Assembly: GCA_963848045.1 (NCBI GenBank)
Contig: CAWKCC010000001.1
Coordinates: 372,001-436,000 of the forward strand
DNA: 64,000 bases
Source: CAVUAT01 sp963848045
Lineage (GTDB): Bacteria; Actinomycetota; Thermoleophilia; Solirubrobacterales; 70-9
Reading direction: 5' to 3'
Position 1 is the stretch's first letter. Every line of letters begins with the position of its first letter. The position numbers and the translations under genes were made by a program. Positions 51,668 to 60,715 of this stretch are shown here, one piece after another. Under the pieces are notes generated by a model, which was not told the origin of the DNA, did not search any database, and worked only from the letters and a program-made list of their open reading frames with translations.

Positions 51668-53830
51668 ATGAGCCCCATGGATCCCTCCCGGCTGCTCGCC
51701 CCGGGCTCGATCGCGGTGGTCGGGGCCAGCGACCGCGCCGGCAGCTACGCCGACCTCGTGCTTCGCAATCTCACGGTCAGCGGGTTCGCCGGAGAGGTCT
51801 GGGGGGTCAACCCAAAGCGGACCGAGGTCCACGGTCACGCCTGCTTTCCGTCTGTCGCCGAGCTGCCCGAGCCCGCGGATGCGGTCGTGGTCGCGATCCC
51901 GGCGGCGGGTGTCCCGAATGTGATCGAGGAGGCGGGGGGAACCGGCTGCGGCGGGGCGATCGTGATCTCGGCGGGCTTCGCCGAGGTCGAGTCGGGGCGC
52001 GAGCTTCAGGCGCGGCTGCGGGAGTCCGCCTTGCGCCACGGCCTGCCGGTCTGCGGACCCAACGGCAACGGCATCATCGCTGTCGGCGCCCGCGCACCGA
52101 TGTGGGGTGACGCGGTCGAGCCGCTCGAGCCGGGTTCCGTGGCAATCGTCTCCCAGAGCGGAAACGTGGCCGTCAACGCGCTCGGCTCGCCCCGCGGGGT
52201 GCGCTTCCACGCCGTGATCTCGACCGGCAACCAGGCGGTGCTCGACGCCAGCGACTGGCTGGCGGCGCTCGCCGCCGAGGGCGAGGTGCGCTCGGTGGCC
52301 ATGTTCCTCGAGGGCGACGGCGACGGCGAGCGCCTCGCCAGCGCTCTCGCCGACTGCTCCGATGCCGGCATCGGAGTGGCGGTGCTGAAGGTGGGAGCCT
52401 CGGAGGCTGGGGCCCGCGCCGCTGCCGCCCATACCGCCGCTGTCGCCGGCGACCAGCGCGTGTTCAGGGCGCTGGTCGAGGAGGCGGGGGGCGCCTGGGC
52501 GAGGGACCCGCACGAGCTGCTGGAGTTGGCCAAGGCGCTCGCCGAGCCGCGGGCGCGGGTCAGCCCCGGGGCGGGGCTCGCCGTGCTCACCTGCTCGGGC
52601 GGCGACTCGGGCATCGCCGCGGACGAGGCATCGCGGATCGGCGTGCCGCTGCCGGCGCTGGGACGCCAGACGATGACCCGGCTGGAGGCGCTGCTGCCGG
52701 AGGCCGCGACGATCGCCAACCCGCTCGATTACACGGCGATGATCTGGGGCGACGTCGAGAAGCTCCGCGAGATGATCCGCGTCGTCGGGGCAGACGACGC
52801 CGTCGAGCAGCTGATGGTGTTCTATGACCATCCGCGCAACATGTTCGGCCCCGGAGCCGAGAGCTGGCGCGACGTCAGGGCGGGCATCATCGAGGGGGCC
52901 GCCGCCACCGACGCCTCCGTGCTGGTCTCCTCGACCCTCCCCGACCTGATCGACGACGATGCAGCCGAGCAGCTCGCCGCGCGCGGCGTCCCCTTCCTCT
53001 CCGGCCTTCGCACGGCGCTCTCCTGCGCACGGGCGCTGCGCCGCCCGCCGGGCGATGGGGGGCGGCTTCGCGAGATCGCCGCCGCGGCGCGCCCGCCCGC
53101 CGCTGCCGAGGGGCGCGGCGCGGTGCCCGCCGGAGCGCGGGATGGCTCCTGGCTCGACGAGGCCGACGCCAAGTCCCTGCTTCGCGGGCTGGGCATCGCG
53201 GTCCCGCGCGGGCGCGTCGCCACCGACGCCGACGACGCCGTCGTGGTCTGGCGCGAGCTGGGCACAGCGGTCGCGCTGAAGCTCTCGTCGGCCGGCCTGC
53301 TGCACAAGAGCGAGGCGGGGGCGCTGGCCTTGGCCCTCGATGACGAGGAATCGGTCCGCGAGGCCTTCGAGCGCCTGGCGGCGATGGAGCCCCCGGAGCC
53401 CGGGCGCGTGCTGGTCGAGGAGATGGCCGAGCCCGGGGCGGAGCTGCTGCTCGGCGCGCGCCGCGACGGCGTCGTGCCCTCGCTCGCGATCGGCCTCGGC
53501 GGGATCTGGACCGAGGCGCTCGACGACGTCGCGGTGGCGCCGCTTCCGGTCACGGCGGAGCGGGCCGAGCGCGCGATCCGCTCGCTGCGCGCGGCGCCGC
53601 TGCTCACCGGGGGCAGGGGCGGGGAGCGGCTCGACATCTCCGCCGCGGCGGTGATGGCGGCCGCCCTGGGCGACGCGCTGCTCGATCAGGGGCTCTCTCT
53701 GCTGGAGTTGAATCCGGTCGTGGTCCGGCCCCAGGGCTGCATGGCGCTCGACGCCGTCGCCCGCCGTCCGGCGGAGAGCGCAGGCCCGGCGATCGCTCCC
53801 ATCTCCGGCTCTCTCGCACCGAGCCGATGA
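51668..53830 (+). CDS. ADP-forming acyl-CoA synthetase family protein (CoA-binding + ATP-grasp)
   Basis: 720 residues. Order: CoA-binding Rossmann domain (about 8-130; IAVVGASDRAGSYADLVLRN), succinyl-CoA-ligase-like domains (about 140-450) with phospho-His motif AAHTAAVAGD near residue 258, linker, then an ATP-grasp domain (about 495-700; LLHKSEAGALAL, LLEEM-like region LVEEMAEPGAELLLGA, LELNPVVV). The fold makes or breaks acyl-CoA using phosphorylation of the His. Both halves fused as in Entamoeba and archaeal-type acetate-CoA ligases. ATG 51668, 35 bases after the dehydrogenase; ATG 51677 is an alternative. Confidence 0.85.
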   Translation: MSPMDPSRLLAPGSIAVVGASDRAGSYADLVLRNLTVSGFAGEVWGVNPKRTEVHGHACFPSVAELPEPADAVVVAIPAAGVPNVIEEAGGTGCGGAIVISAGFAEVESGRELQARLRESALRHGLPVCGPNGNGIIAVGARAPMWGDAVEPLEPGSVAIVSQSGNVAVNALGSPRGVRFHAVISTGNQAVLDASDWLAALAAEGEVRSVAMFLEGDGDGERLASALADCSDAGIGVAVLKVGASEAGARAAAAHTAAVAGDQRVFRALVEEAGGAWARDPHELLELAKALAEPRARVSPGAGLAVLTCSGGDSGIAADEASRIGVPLPALGRQTMTRLEALLPEAATIANPLDYTAMIWGDVEKLREMIRVVGADDAVEQLMVFYDHPRNMFGPGAESWRDVRAGIIEGAAATDASVLVSSTLPDLIDDDAAEQLAARGVPFLSGLRTALSCARALRRPPGDGGRLREIAAAARPPAAAEGRGAVPAGARDGSWLDEADAKSLLRGLGIAVPRGRVATDADDAVVVWRELGTAVALKLSSAGLLHKSEAGALALALDDEESVREAFERLAAMEPPEPGRVLVEEMAEPGAELLLGARRDGVVPSLAIGLGGIWTEALDDVAVAPLPVTAERAERAIRSLRAAPLLTGGRGGERLDISAAAVMAAALGDALLDQGLSLLELNPVVVRPQGCMALDAVARRPAESAGPAIAPISGSLAPSR

Positions 53831-53855
53831 CCTGACCCACCCCGAAAGGAGCAAG

Positions 53856-55220
53856 ATGCCAGCACGAACCGTAGAAACCGAGGTAGCCGTGGTCGGAGCC
53901 GGCATCGCCGGGCTCACCGCCGCCGCCGCGCTCACAGGCGAGGGCACGGACGTGGTCGTGGTCGAGGCCCGCGACCGGGTCGGCGGGCGCACCTGGAACA
54001 CCGAGATCGGCGGCGAGGCCAACGAGCTCGGAGGCCAGTGGATCGCCCCGTACCAGTCCGCCATGCACGAGCTGCTCGATGACCTGGGGATCGAGCTCTT
54101 CCCGAGCTTCCGCGAGGGCGAGCACGTCTACATCGACCCCTCGGGAGAGGCCCACCGCTACCGGGGCCACGATGCCCCGCTGGGCGCCGAGGCCGAGCGC
54201 GCCTTCGAACAGGCCGACGCCAAGCTTGACGCGCTGGCCAAGCAGCTCGACCCGGAGGCGCCCTGGGCGCATCCCGAGGCGGCCGAGCTCGACGCGATCA
54301 CCTTCGAGGCGTGGCTGCAGCGAGAGGTGGAGGACGAGACGGCGCGAACCCTGCTGCGCTCATGGCTCGCGGGCGGCTTCCTGGCGAAGCCCGCTCACAC
54401 CTTCTCGCTGCTCCAGGGACTGTGGATGATCGCCGGCGCGGGCGGGACCTACGAGCTGTTCGAGCCCGACCAGTGCCTCGCATATCGCGTGGTCGGCGGC
54501 TCGCAGCTGATCGCGCTGCGGCTCGCTGACCGGCTCGGGGACCGCGTCGTGCTCGGCGCCCCGGTGCAGGAGATCAGCTGGTCGGACGCCGGAGTCGAGA
54601 TCGAGGCCGAGGGCATGCTGGTGCGGGCGCGGGCGGCGATCGTCGCGGTGCCTCCGAACATGACCACCGCGATCCGCTTCCGGCCGGCGCTCCCCGCCTG
54701 GCGCCAGCGCCTCGGGCAGTCCCTCTCCCAGGGCTCGATCAACAAGATCCTCTCCGTCTACGAGCGGCCCTTTTGGCGCGACGACGGGCTATCCGGCCAG
54801 GGCTTCGCTCCCTACGAGCTCGTGCGCGAGCTCTACGACAACTCGCCGCCCTCGGCGAGCGCCGGCGTCCTGGTCACCTTCCTGGCGGGCGAGAACGCCG
54901 AACGCGCCGGCAGGCTCAGCCCCGACGAGCGGCGCAGCGAGGTGCTCGCCGGCATGGCCAAGTACGTCGGGGCCGGCGCGCTGGAGCCGGTCGACTTCAT
55001 CGAGACGGACTGGTCGGACCAGGAGTGGACGAGGGGCGCCTACGGCACGAGCTACGGCCCGGGCGGGCTGACCCGCTTCGGCGAGGACCTGCGCCGCCCC
55101 GTCGGCCCGATCCGCTGGGCCTGCACCGACATCGCGGGCGTCGGCCATATCCACATGGAGGGCGCCACCCGCTCCGGCCGAGCCGCCGCCGAGGCCTGCC
55201 TGGAGGCCGTCGCGTCGTGA
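53856..55220 (+). CDS. Flavin monoamine oxidase, putrescine-oxidase-like
   Basis: 454 residues. FAD-binding GAGIAGLTAAAAL at the N-terminus, VVVEARDRVGGRTW, then substrate domain, and C-terminal WACTDIAG and HMEGATRSGRAAAEA. In place of the Cys that binds FAD covalently in mitochondrial MAO there is none in SYGPGGL, so FAD is probably non-covalent, as reported for Rhodococcus putrescine oxidase. It would convert putrescine to 4-aminobutanal (or act on another amine) with oxygen to peroxide. ATG 53856 with AAAGGAG upstream. Last gene of the plus-strand operon. Confidence 0.85.
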   Translation: MPARTVETEVAVVGAGIAGLTAAAALTGEGTDVVVVEARDRVGGRTWNTEIGGEANELGGQWIAPYQSAMHELLDDLGIELFPSFREGEHVYIDPSGEAHRYRGHDAPLGAEAERAFEQADAKLDALAKQLDPEAPWAHPEAAELDAITFEAWLQREVEDETARTLLRSWLAGGFLAKPAHTFSLLQGLWMIAGAGGTYELFEPDQCLAYRVVGGSQLIALRLADRLGDRVVLGAPVQEISWSDAGVEIEAEGMLVRARAAIVAVPPNMTTAIRFRPALPAWRQRLGQSLSQGSINKILSVYERPFWRDDGLSGQGFAPYELVRELYDNSPPSASAGVLVTFLAGENAERAGRLSPDERRSEVLAGMAKYVGAGALEPVDFIETDWSDQEWTRGAYGTSYGPGGLTRFGEDLRRPVGPIRWACTDIAGVGHIHMEGATRSGRAAAEACLEAVAS

Positions 55221-55232
55221 GGCGGGAAGCGC

Positions 55233-55323
55233 CTTGGGAGCCGCGTCCTTGACCGGCGGATGCCTGGGAGCCGTGCCCGTTGACGGGCGGGTGCTTGGGA
55301 GGCATGCCCGTTGACCGACGGGT
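55233..55323. repeat. Three degenerate about 30-bp repeats after the amine oxidase gene
   Basis: Units beginning near 55233, 55263 and 55294 share TGGGAG, then CGTTGAC-like and GGCGGGTG-like blocks, with period 30 then 31 and several mismatches. They fill the gap between two convergent genes, just before a strong hairpin. Origin unknown. Confidence 0.6.
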
Positions 55324-55331
55324 GGCGCCGA

Positions 55332-55367
55332 GCAGATGCCCTCGCGCTCTCGCGCGAGTGCATCTGC
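55332..55367. terminator. Long hairpin between convergent amine oxidase and aldehyde dehydrogenase genes
   Basis: GCAGATGC pairs with GCATCTGC, and inside this CTCGCGC pairs with GCGCGAG around a TCTC loop, leaving one mismatch. The stem of about 15 pairs works on both strands, suiting a bidirectional terminator, although no T run follows. It lies 112 bases after the oxidase stop and 56 before the dehydrogenase stop. Confidence 0.55.
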
Positions 55368-55422
55368 GTAGGCGACAGGACCCGCCCGCCAGCAGCCCCG
55401 CTTTACGCGGCCCCGCCGAGCG

Positions 55423-56874
55423 CTACGTGAGGCTCGCCATCACGTGCTTGACCTCGGTGTAGTCCTCGAGGGCGTACATCGAGAGGTCCTTGCCGTAGCC
55501 GGACTGCTTGTAGCCGCCGTGGGGCATCTCGGCCACGATCGGGATGTGGTCGTTGATCCAGACGCAACCGAAGCGCAGCGCCTTGGAGACGCGCAGGGCG
55601 CGCCCGACATCGCGGGTCCAGACCGATGAGGCGAGCCCGTACTTGGTGCCGTTGGCCCACTCGATCGCCTTGGCCTCGTCGTCGAACTGCTGGACCGTGA
55701 TCACGGGTCCGAATATCTCCTGCTGGATCATCTCGTCCTGCTGGCCCGGACCCGAGACCACCGTGGCCTCGAGGAAGTAGCCCGGCAGGTCGGGGCGGCC
55801 GCCGCCCGCGACGATCTCGGCGCTGTCGGGCTTGCCCTTGAGGAAGCCCTCTACGCGGTCGCGCTGGCGCTCCGAGTTGAGCGGCCCCAGCACCGTGTCC
55901 TCGGCGAACGTGTCGCCTGTCTTGAACCCCTTCGACTGCTCGGCGAGGCCACCGACGACTTCGTCGTAGATCTTCTCGGAAGCCAGGACCCGCGTCGCCG
56001 CCGTGCAGTCCTGGCCTGCGTTGTAGTAGCCCACCCCGGCGATCGTCTCCAGCGCGGTATCCAGGTCCGCGTCGTCGAAGATCACGACGGGCGCCTTGCC
56101 TCCCAGCTCGAGGTGGACTCGCTTCAGCGACTCGGACGCGGCCGCGGCGATCCACTTGCCGGTCTCGGGCGAGCCGGTCAGCGAGACCATGTCGACGTCG
56201 GGATGGGTGACCAGCGTCGACCCGGCCGGCTGGCCGTGCCCGCCGATGAAGTTGACGACGCCGGGCGGGTAGATCTCGGCGCACATCTCGGCGAGCACCT
56301 TGAGCGTCGTCACCGGTGTGGTCTCGGCCGGCTTCAGCACGACCGTGCAGCCGGTGGCCAGCGCCGGTCCGAGCTTCCAGACGGCCATCATCATCGGGTA
56401 GTTCCAGGGCGTGATCTGCCCGACCACTCCAACCGGCTCTCGCCGGATCATGGACGTGTAGCCCTCCAGGTACTCGCCGGTCGCCTTGCCCTCCATGCAG
56501 CGGCCCGCTCCCGCGAAGAAGCGCAGCTGATCCACGGAGCCATCGATCTCCTCCTGCATGGCGCTGCGGGGCTTGCCGGCGTCCATCGCCTCAAGGTCGC
56601 AGAGCTCCTCGGCTCGCTCCTCGAAGGCGTCGGCGAGCTTCAGCAACAGCGTCGCGCGCTCGGCGGGCGTGGTGGCGCCCCAGGCCTCGAACGCCTTCTT
56701 GGCGGCACCGACCGCCTTGTCGACGTCCTCGGCGCCCGACAGCGGCGCGCGCGCGATGACCTCGCCGTTGGCGGGGTTGATCACGTCCTCGGTCTCACCG
56801 GTCGACGAGGCTGAGAACTCGCCGCCGATCATGTTCTCGAGCTCGAGCACCTTCGTCTTCTCTGCTGTTGCCAT
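55423..56874 (-). CDS. Aldehyde dehydrogenase, gamma-aminobutyraldehyde type
   Basis: 483 residues. Catalytic Cys290 in NAGQDCTAATR, Glu in HLELGGKAP (about 256), NAD-binding SLTGSPETGKWI. The C-terminal block NDHIPIVAEMPHGGYKQSG followed by YGKDLSMYALEDYTEVKHV is characteristic of PatD/PuuC-like aminobutyraldehyde dehydrogenases. It would oxidise the aminoaldehyde made from putrescine or cadaverine to GABA or 5-aminovalerate. Last gene of the minus-strand operon, 30 bases after alanine dehydrogenase; AAGGAGAGACG precedes the ATG. Confidence 0.9.
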   Translation of the reverse strand: MATAEKTKVLELENMIGGEFSASSTGETEDVINPANGEVIARAPLSGAEDVDKAVGAAKKAFEAWGATTPAERATLLLKLADAFEERAEELCDLEAMDAGKPRSAMQEEIDGSVDQLRFFAGAGRCMEGKATGEYLEGYTSMIRREPVGVVGQITPWNYPMMMAVWKLGPALATGCTVVLKPAETTPVTTLKVLAEMCAEIYPPGVVNFIGGHGQPAGSTLVTHPDVDMVSLTGSPETGKWIAAAASESLKRVHLELGGKAPVVIFDDADLDTALETIAGVGYYNAGQDCTAATRVLASEKIYDEVVGGLAEQSKGFKTGDTFAEDTVLGPLNSERQRDRVEGFLKGKPDSAEIVAGGGRPDLPGYFLEATVVSGPGQQDEMIQQEIFGPVITVQQFDDEAKAIEWANGTKYGLASSVWTRDVGRALRVSKALRFGCVWINDHIPIVAEMPHGGYKQSGYGKDLSMYALEDYTEVKHVMASLT

Positions 56875-56904
56875 CTTCGTCTCTCCTTTGCCTTGTATGA
56901 CCTT

Positions 56905-58035
56905 CTAAGCCTTCAGCTTCGATTCCAGCGCCTTCTCCACCGACACGTGAGTCGCACCGACGGCCTCGGCCACCGCGTGATGGGTGACCTCCCCGCCTGC
57001 GACGTTGACCCCCAGGGCGAGCCCGGGATCCCGGGCGCTCGCCCCGTCGACGCCGTGGTCGGCGAGAGCCACGGCGTACGGGAGTGTCGCGTTCGTGAGC
57101 GCGTAGGTAGAGGTGATCGGCACCGCGCCGGGCATGTTGGCGACGCAGTAGTGGGTGATCCCGTCGACCTCGAAGGTGGGCTCCGCGTGGGTGGTCGGCT
57201 TGGAGGTCTCGAAGCAGCCGCCCTGGTCGATCGCCACGTCCACCAGCACGGCGTTCGGCTTCATCAGCTTCAGCTGCTCGCGGCGGATCACGTAGGGGGC
57301 CTTCGCTCCGTGCACCAGCACGGCCCCGATCACCAGGTCGGCCCGGGGAAGCATCTCCTCGACCGCGAGCGTGGACGAGTGGACCGTCGAGGCTCGCCCT
57401 CCGAAGGCCACGTCGAGCTCTCGGAGCTTGTCGAGCGAGACGTCGAAGACGAACACGTCGGCCTCCATGCCGATCGCGATCGAGGCAGCGTTGAAGCCGA
57501 CCGCGCCGCCTCCGATCACCATCACGTTGGCGGCCGCGACCCCGGGTACGCCGCCAAGCAGGATGCCGCGGCCGCCGAACGGCTTCTCGAGGAAGAAGGC
57601 GCCGGCCTGGGTGGCGATCTTGCCGGCCACCTCGCTCATCGGCGCCAGCAGCGGCAGCCGGCCATCGCGGTCCTCGACGGTCTCGTAGGCGACGCAGGTG
57701 GCGCCGCTGCGCTGCAGGCCGGCGGTCAGCTCGGGATCCGGGGCCAGGTGCAGGTAGGTGAAGAGCGTCTGGCCCGGGCGGAGCATCTCGACCTCCGGCA
57801 GCTGAGGCTCCTTGACCTTGATCACCATCTCGGCCTCGGAGAAGACGGCCGCAGCGTCGGGCACGATGCGCGCCCCCTGGGCCTCGAAGTCCGCGTCGGA
57901 GATCGCGCTGCCCTCACCGGCCCCCGCCTGGATCATCGTCTCGTGGCCGCGATCGACAAGCTCGCGAACCCCCGCCGGGGTGATCGCGACCCGGTACTCG
58001 TCGGGCTTGGTCTCGGTGGGGACCCCGACCTTCAC
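56905..58035 (-). CDS. ald: Alanine dehydrogenase
   Basis: 376 residues. Family residues fall at canonical positions: Arg15 (EYRVAITP), Lys75 (IKVKEPQ) and His96 (YLHLAPD). The NAD motif VIGGGAVGFNAA is near 175. It reversibly converts alanine to pyruvate with NAD. In this operon it would recycle alanine formed by the pyruvate-linked aminotransferase at 60716-62119. The GTG start overlaps the upstream stop by four bases (GTGA). Confidence 0.93.
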   Translation of the reverse strand: MKVGVPTETKPDEYRVAITPAGVRELVDRGHETMIQAGAGEGSAISDADFEAQGARIVPDAAAVFSEAEMVIKVKEPQLPEVEMLRPGQTLFTYLHLAPDPELTAGLQRSGATCVAYETVEDRDGRLPLLAPMSEVAGKIATQAGAFFLEKPFGGRGILLGGVPGVAAANVMVIGGGAVGFNAASIAIGMEADVFVFDVSLDKLRELDVAFGGRASTVHSSTLAVEEMLPRADLVIGAVLVHGAKAPYVIRREQLKLMKPNAVLVDVAIDQGGCFETSKPTTHAEPTFEVDGITHYCVANMPGAVPITSTYALTNATLPYAVALADHGVDGASARDPGLALGVNVAGGEVTHHAVAEAVGATHVSVEKALESKLKA

Positions 58036-59150
58036 CGCGCCGACCTCGTCCCCGCCGCCTTGCCCCCGGCTCGCTCGGAGCTCGCGAACTCGACGCTGAC
58101 CCCGCGTGTCTCGAGCTCGGCGAACATCTCGTCGGGGTCGACACAGCGCTCGGCCGGCAACGCTCCCGTGGCCTCGATGCGGCCGCGCGCCAGCAGCCGC
58201 ACGGCGGCGGCGGCCGTCGAACCGGTCGAGAGCACGCCACCACCGATGCCCCAGCTCGGGTGCGGCGGGGTGAAGCTCCGGGCGCGGACCACGCGGTCGC
58301 CCGCGGCGACCTCGACGACATGCGCCGAGACGGTGTTCGGGGAGGGCGCCGAGGCCGAGCGGGCAGCCTCGGCGACGCGCTCCTCGTCGGCGCTCGCGAG
58401 CTCCTTGACCAGCTCGAGCACCTGAGGCGACAGCGAGAGGGCGAAGCTGACGTCGGTGGCGCCGAAGCTGTCGCCGAAGGTGAGCACCTCCGAGTGCAGG
58501 GTGAAGATCGTCTCGGCCTCGCCGATCGGATCACCGAAGTCGATCGTCGGCCCGGGCTGCAGCGGTTCCAGCTTTCGGGCCTCGCCGTCGATCAGCGCCA
58601 TCGGCGGCTCGGAGATCTCGGCGATCAGGGTGCGGACGGCGTAGGGAAAGGCCATTCCCCCGGGCGGGTCCAGATCCCGGCCCCCGGCGGCCACCGAGAT
58701 CGAGTCCACCTCTCCGCCCAGCTCGCGCGATGCGCGGGCCGCCATCAGGTTCGTCTTGCCGGGAGCGGAGCCGGCGCCGAGCAGCGCCAGCAGCTCGCTC
58801 TGCTCGAAGCGGGGAGAGAGCTCGAGTTGCTTCGCGGTCACGTGGTAGAGGCCGCCGAGGTCGAGGTAGTGGCAGCCCGCCTCCAGGCAGGCCTCCATCG
58901 CCGCCAGGTTGACCGGGTAATGCGCCGAGTTGACGAGCGCGTCGACGCCCTCCAGTCGCTCGGTCAGCCCGGCGTTCGCGTCCGCCTCGCGCGCCTCGGC
59001 CTTGCCGAGCCCGTGCTGCATCGCCACGCTCTCGGCGCGGCTCAGGTCCAGGTCGAGCAACCGCAGCGCGGTCACCTCCTCGGACTCCGCCAGGTCGCGG
59101 ACGATCGCCGGGGCGATCGTCCCGCCCGCGCCCAGGACTGCCACCCTCAT
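58032..59150 (-). CDS. Saccharopine-dehydrogenase-like NAD(P)-binding protein
   Basis: 372 residues. Starts at ATG 59150 with RVAVLGAGGTIAPAIVRDLA, a Rossmann fold; DALVNSAHYPVNLAAMEACL and GCHYLDLGG match saccharopine dehydrogenase and carboxynorspermidine dehydrogenase-type proteins. The C-domain carries GAGSAPGKTNLMA. The start shares four bases with the pucR stop and the end shares four with ald. In a polyamine operon, a reductive-amination or deamination step on a polyamine or lysine-derived aldehyde is an attractive idea, but the sequence does not prove it. Confidence 0.8.
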   Translation of the reverse strand: MRVAVLGAGGTIAPAIVRDLAESEEVTALRLLDLDLSRAESVAMQHGLGKAEAREADANAGLTERLEGVDALVNSAHYPVNLAAMEACLEAGCHYLDLGGLYHVTAKQLELSPRFEQSELLALLGAGSAPGKTNLMAARASRELGGEVDSISVAAGGRDLDPPGGMAFPYAVRTLIAEISEPPMALIDGEARKLEPLQPGPTIDFGDPIGEAETIFTLHSEVLTFGDSFGATDVSFALSLSPQVLELVKELASADEERVAEAARSASAPSPNTVSAHVVEVAAGDRVVRARSFTPPHPSWGIGGGVLSTGSTAAAAVRLLARGRIEATGALPAERCVDPDEMFAELETRGVSVEFASSERAGGKAAGTRSAR

Positions 59151-60697
59151 GAGATCAGCTCCTTCGCCCTCAGTGCCAGCCAAAGCTCGACCCGGTCGGT
59201 CGCCCGCCCCAAGTCGCGACCGGTCAGCTCCTCGATCCGCTTGATCCGGTATCGCAAAGTGTGGCGGTGGCAGTAGCAGTCGCTCGCGGCGCGTTCCCAG
59301 TGGCCGTTGCGGTCGATGTAGGCCTCGAGCGAGCGCAGCAGCTCTCCCGCATAGCCCGCGTCGGAGTCCTCGATCGGCCCGAGCACGCTTTCGCAGTAGA
59401 GCCGCAGCGCCTCCCCGTCCTGGACCGAGAGCAGCAGGGTGAACGCGCCGAGGTCCTGGTAAGAGGCCACCTCGGGCGCCGCGCCGTTGGCGAACCTGGT
59501 GGCATCGAGCGCACAGCGCGCCTCGTGGAAGGCCTGGCGCAGGCGCTCGCTGGGCTGTGAGCGGCTCGCGGCGGCGCGAACCCGGCCGTGCGCGGCCTCG
59601 AGGGCTCCCCGCGCCTCGGCCGCCACCTCGATCTGATCGTCCCCGCCCCCGTCGATCACGGCACAGGCGAGATCTCGGCGACCGGCCTTTCGGCTCCCGA
59701 CCAGCGCCGGGCGCCCCTGCGACCGGAAGTGCCGCTCGAGCGTCGACTGCGCACCCACGGCGTCGTCGCTGTCGAAGACCAGCGCGGCGGCCCGCTCGCC
59801 GATCCCGAATGGCGCCAACCTGTCGCGCAGGTCGTCGGGCGCCACGCGGCCCGAGAGCGCTGCCGCGAGCACCTCCCCCGAGAGCCTGCGCTCGGTCTCC
59901 CGCGCCACCCGCTCCCGCATCAGCTCGAGGGCGACGACGATCGCCGCCTGCTGCACGCAGAGCCGCTCGAAGTCACCGAGCCGCTCCGCGCGGCGGACGA
60001 CGACAAGCCAGGCCTCCGCGGCGCCGCCGCGCGGCGAGACCGGATGCGCCAGGGCGCGACCCCTCAGACCCGGATGCGAGGGCACGAAGGGAGCCGCTGC
60101 CGAACCGCGGCTCTGGACCTCGGCGGCGATCGCCTCCCCGAGCTCGGCCGCCGGCCGGCGCCCGCCGCGGGCCAGCTCCTCCCCCCGCCCATCGAGCACG
60201 ATGGAGCTTCCGCCCACGGCCGAGGCGATCTCGCGGGCGATCTCCGGGAGGCCACCACCCTCCAGCACCAGCCGCTCGAGCCGCTCGTTGATGGCGAGCC
60301 CGCGGGAGAGCACGTCGTACTGCTCGTTGACCAGCCGGTTGGCGGCGGCCTCGGTGATCGCGATGAACGGCATCTCGTAGGGGACCTCGAAGATCGGCAG
60401 TCCGAGCGCCTCGGCCTCGGAGAGCAGCGCCTTGGGCAGCTTCGCGTGGTCGAACCCGGTCCCGAATCCGACCCCGGCCACGCCGCTTTCGGCGAGCAGC
60501 CGCACAAACTCGCGCTGGCTCGATGCACCGGCGAGCTGGATGCCGGTGGTCAGCAGCAACTCGCCGCCCGACAGCCACGGGGTCGGGTCGCTCAGCTCCG
60601 AGCTGTGCACCCAGCGGATCTCACGCTCGGCGGCCTGCCCGGCTGCGGCGGCCGCCTCCAGGCCGAGCTCGGCGATCAGGCTCTCGACTGTTAGCAC
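59147..60697 (-). CDS. PucR-family transcriptional regulator
   Basis: 516 residues. N-terminal PucR domain (about 1-120; LSGGELLLTTGIQLAG, LPIFEVPYEMPFIAI), a middle sensory region, and a C-terminal PucR-type helix-turn-helix (YCHRHTLRYRIKRIEELTGR, about 475-494). Such proteins control purine, amine and proline use genes. GTG start at 60697, 18 bases after the aminotransferase gene. It is cotranscribed with the catabolic genes and may act on the dyad at 62215-62233 in front of the aminotransferase. Confidence 0.88.
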   Translation of the reverse strand: MLTVESLIAELGLEAAAAAGQAAEREIRWVHSSELSDPTPWLSGGELLLTTGIQLAGASSQREFVRLLAESGVAGVGFGTGFDHAKLPKALLSEAEALGLPIFEVPYEMPFIAITEAAANRLVNEQYDVLSRGLAINERLERLVLEGGGLPEIAREIASAVGGSSIVLDGRGEELARGGRRPAAELGEAIAAEVQSRGSAAAPFVPSHPGLRGRALAHPVSPRGGAAEAWLVVVRRAERLGDFERLCVQQAAIVVALELMRERVARETERRLSGEVLAAALSGRVAPDDLRDRLAPFGIGERAAALVFDSDDAVGAQSTLERHFRSQGRPALVGSRKAGRRDLACAVIDGGGDDQIEVAAEARGALEAAHGRVRAAASRSQPSERLRQAFHEARCALDATRFANGAAPEVASYQDLGAFTLLLSVQDGEALRLYCESVLGPIEDSDAGYAGELLRSLEAYIDRNGHWERAASDCYCHRHTLRYRIKRIEELTGRDLGRATDRVELWLALRAKELIS

Positions 60698-60715
60698 CGG
60701 ACGAGCTCCCCCGCC

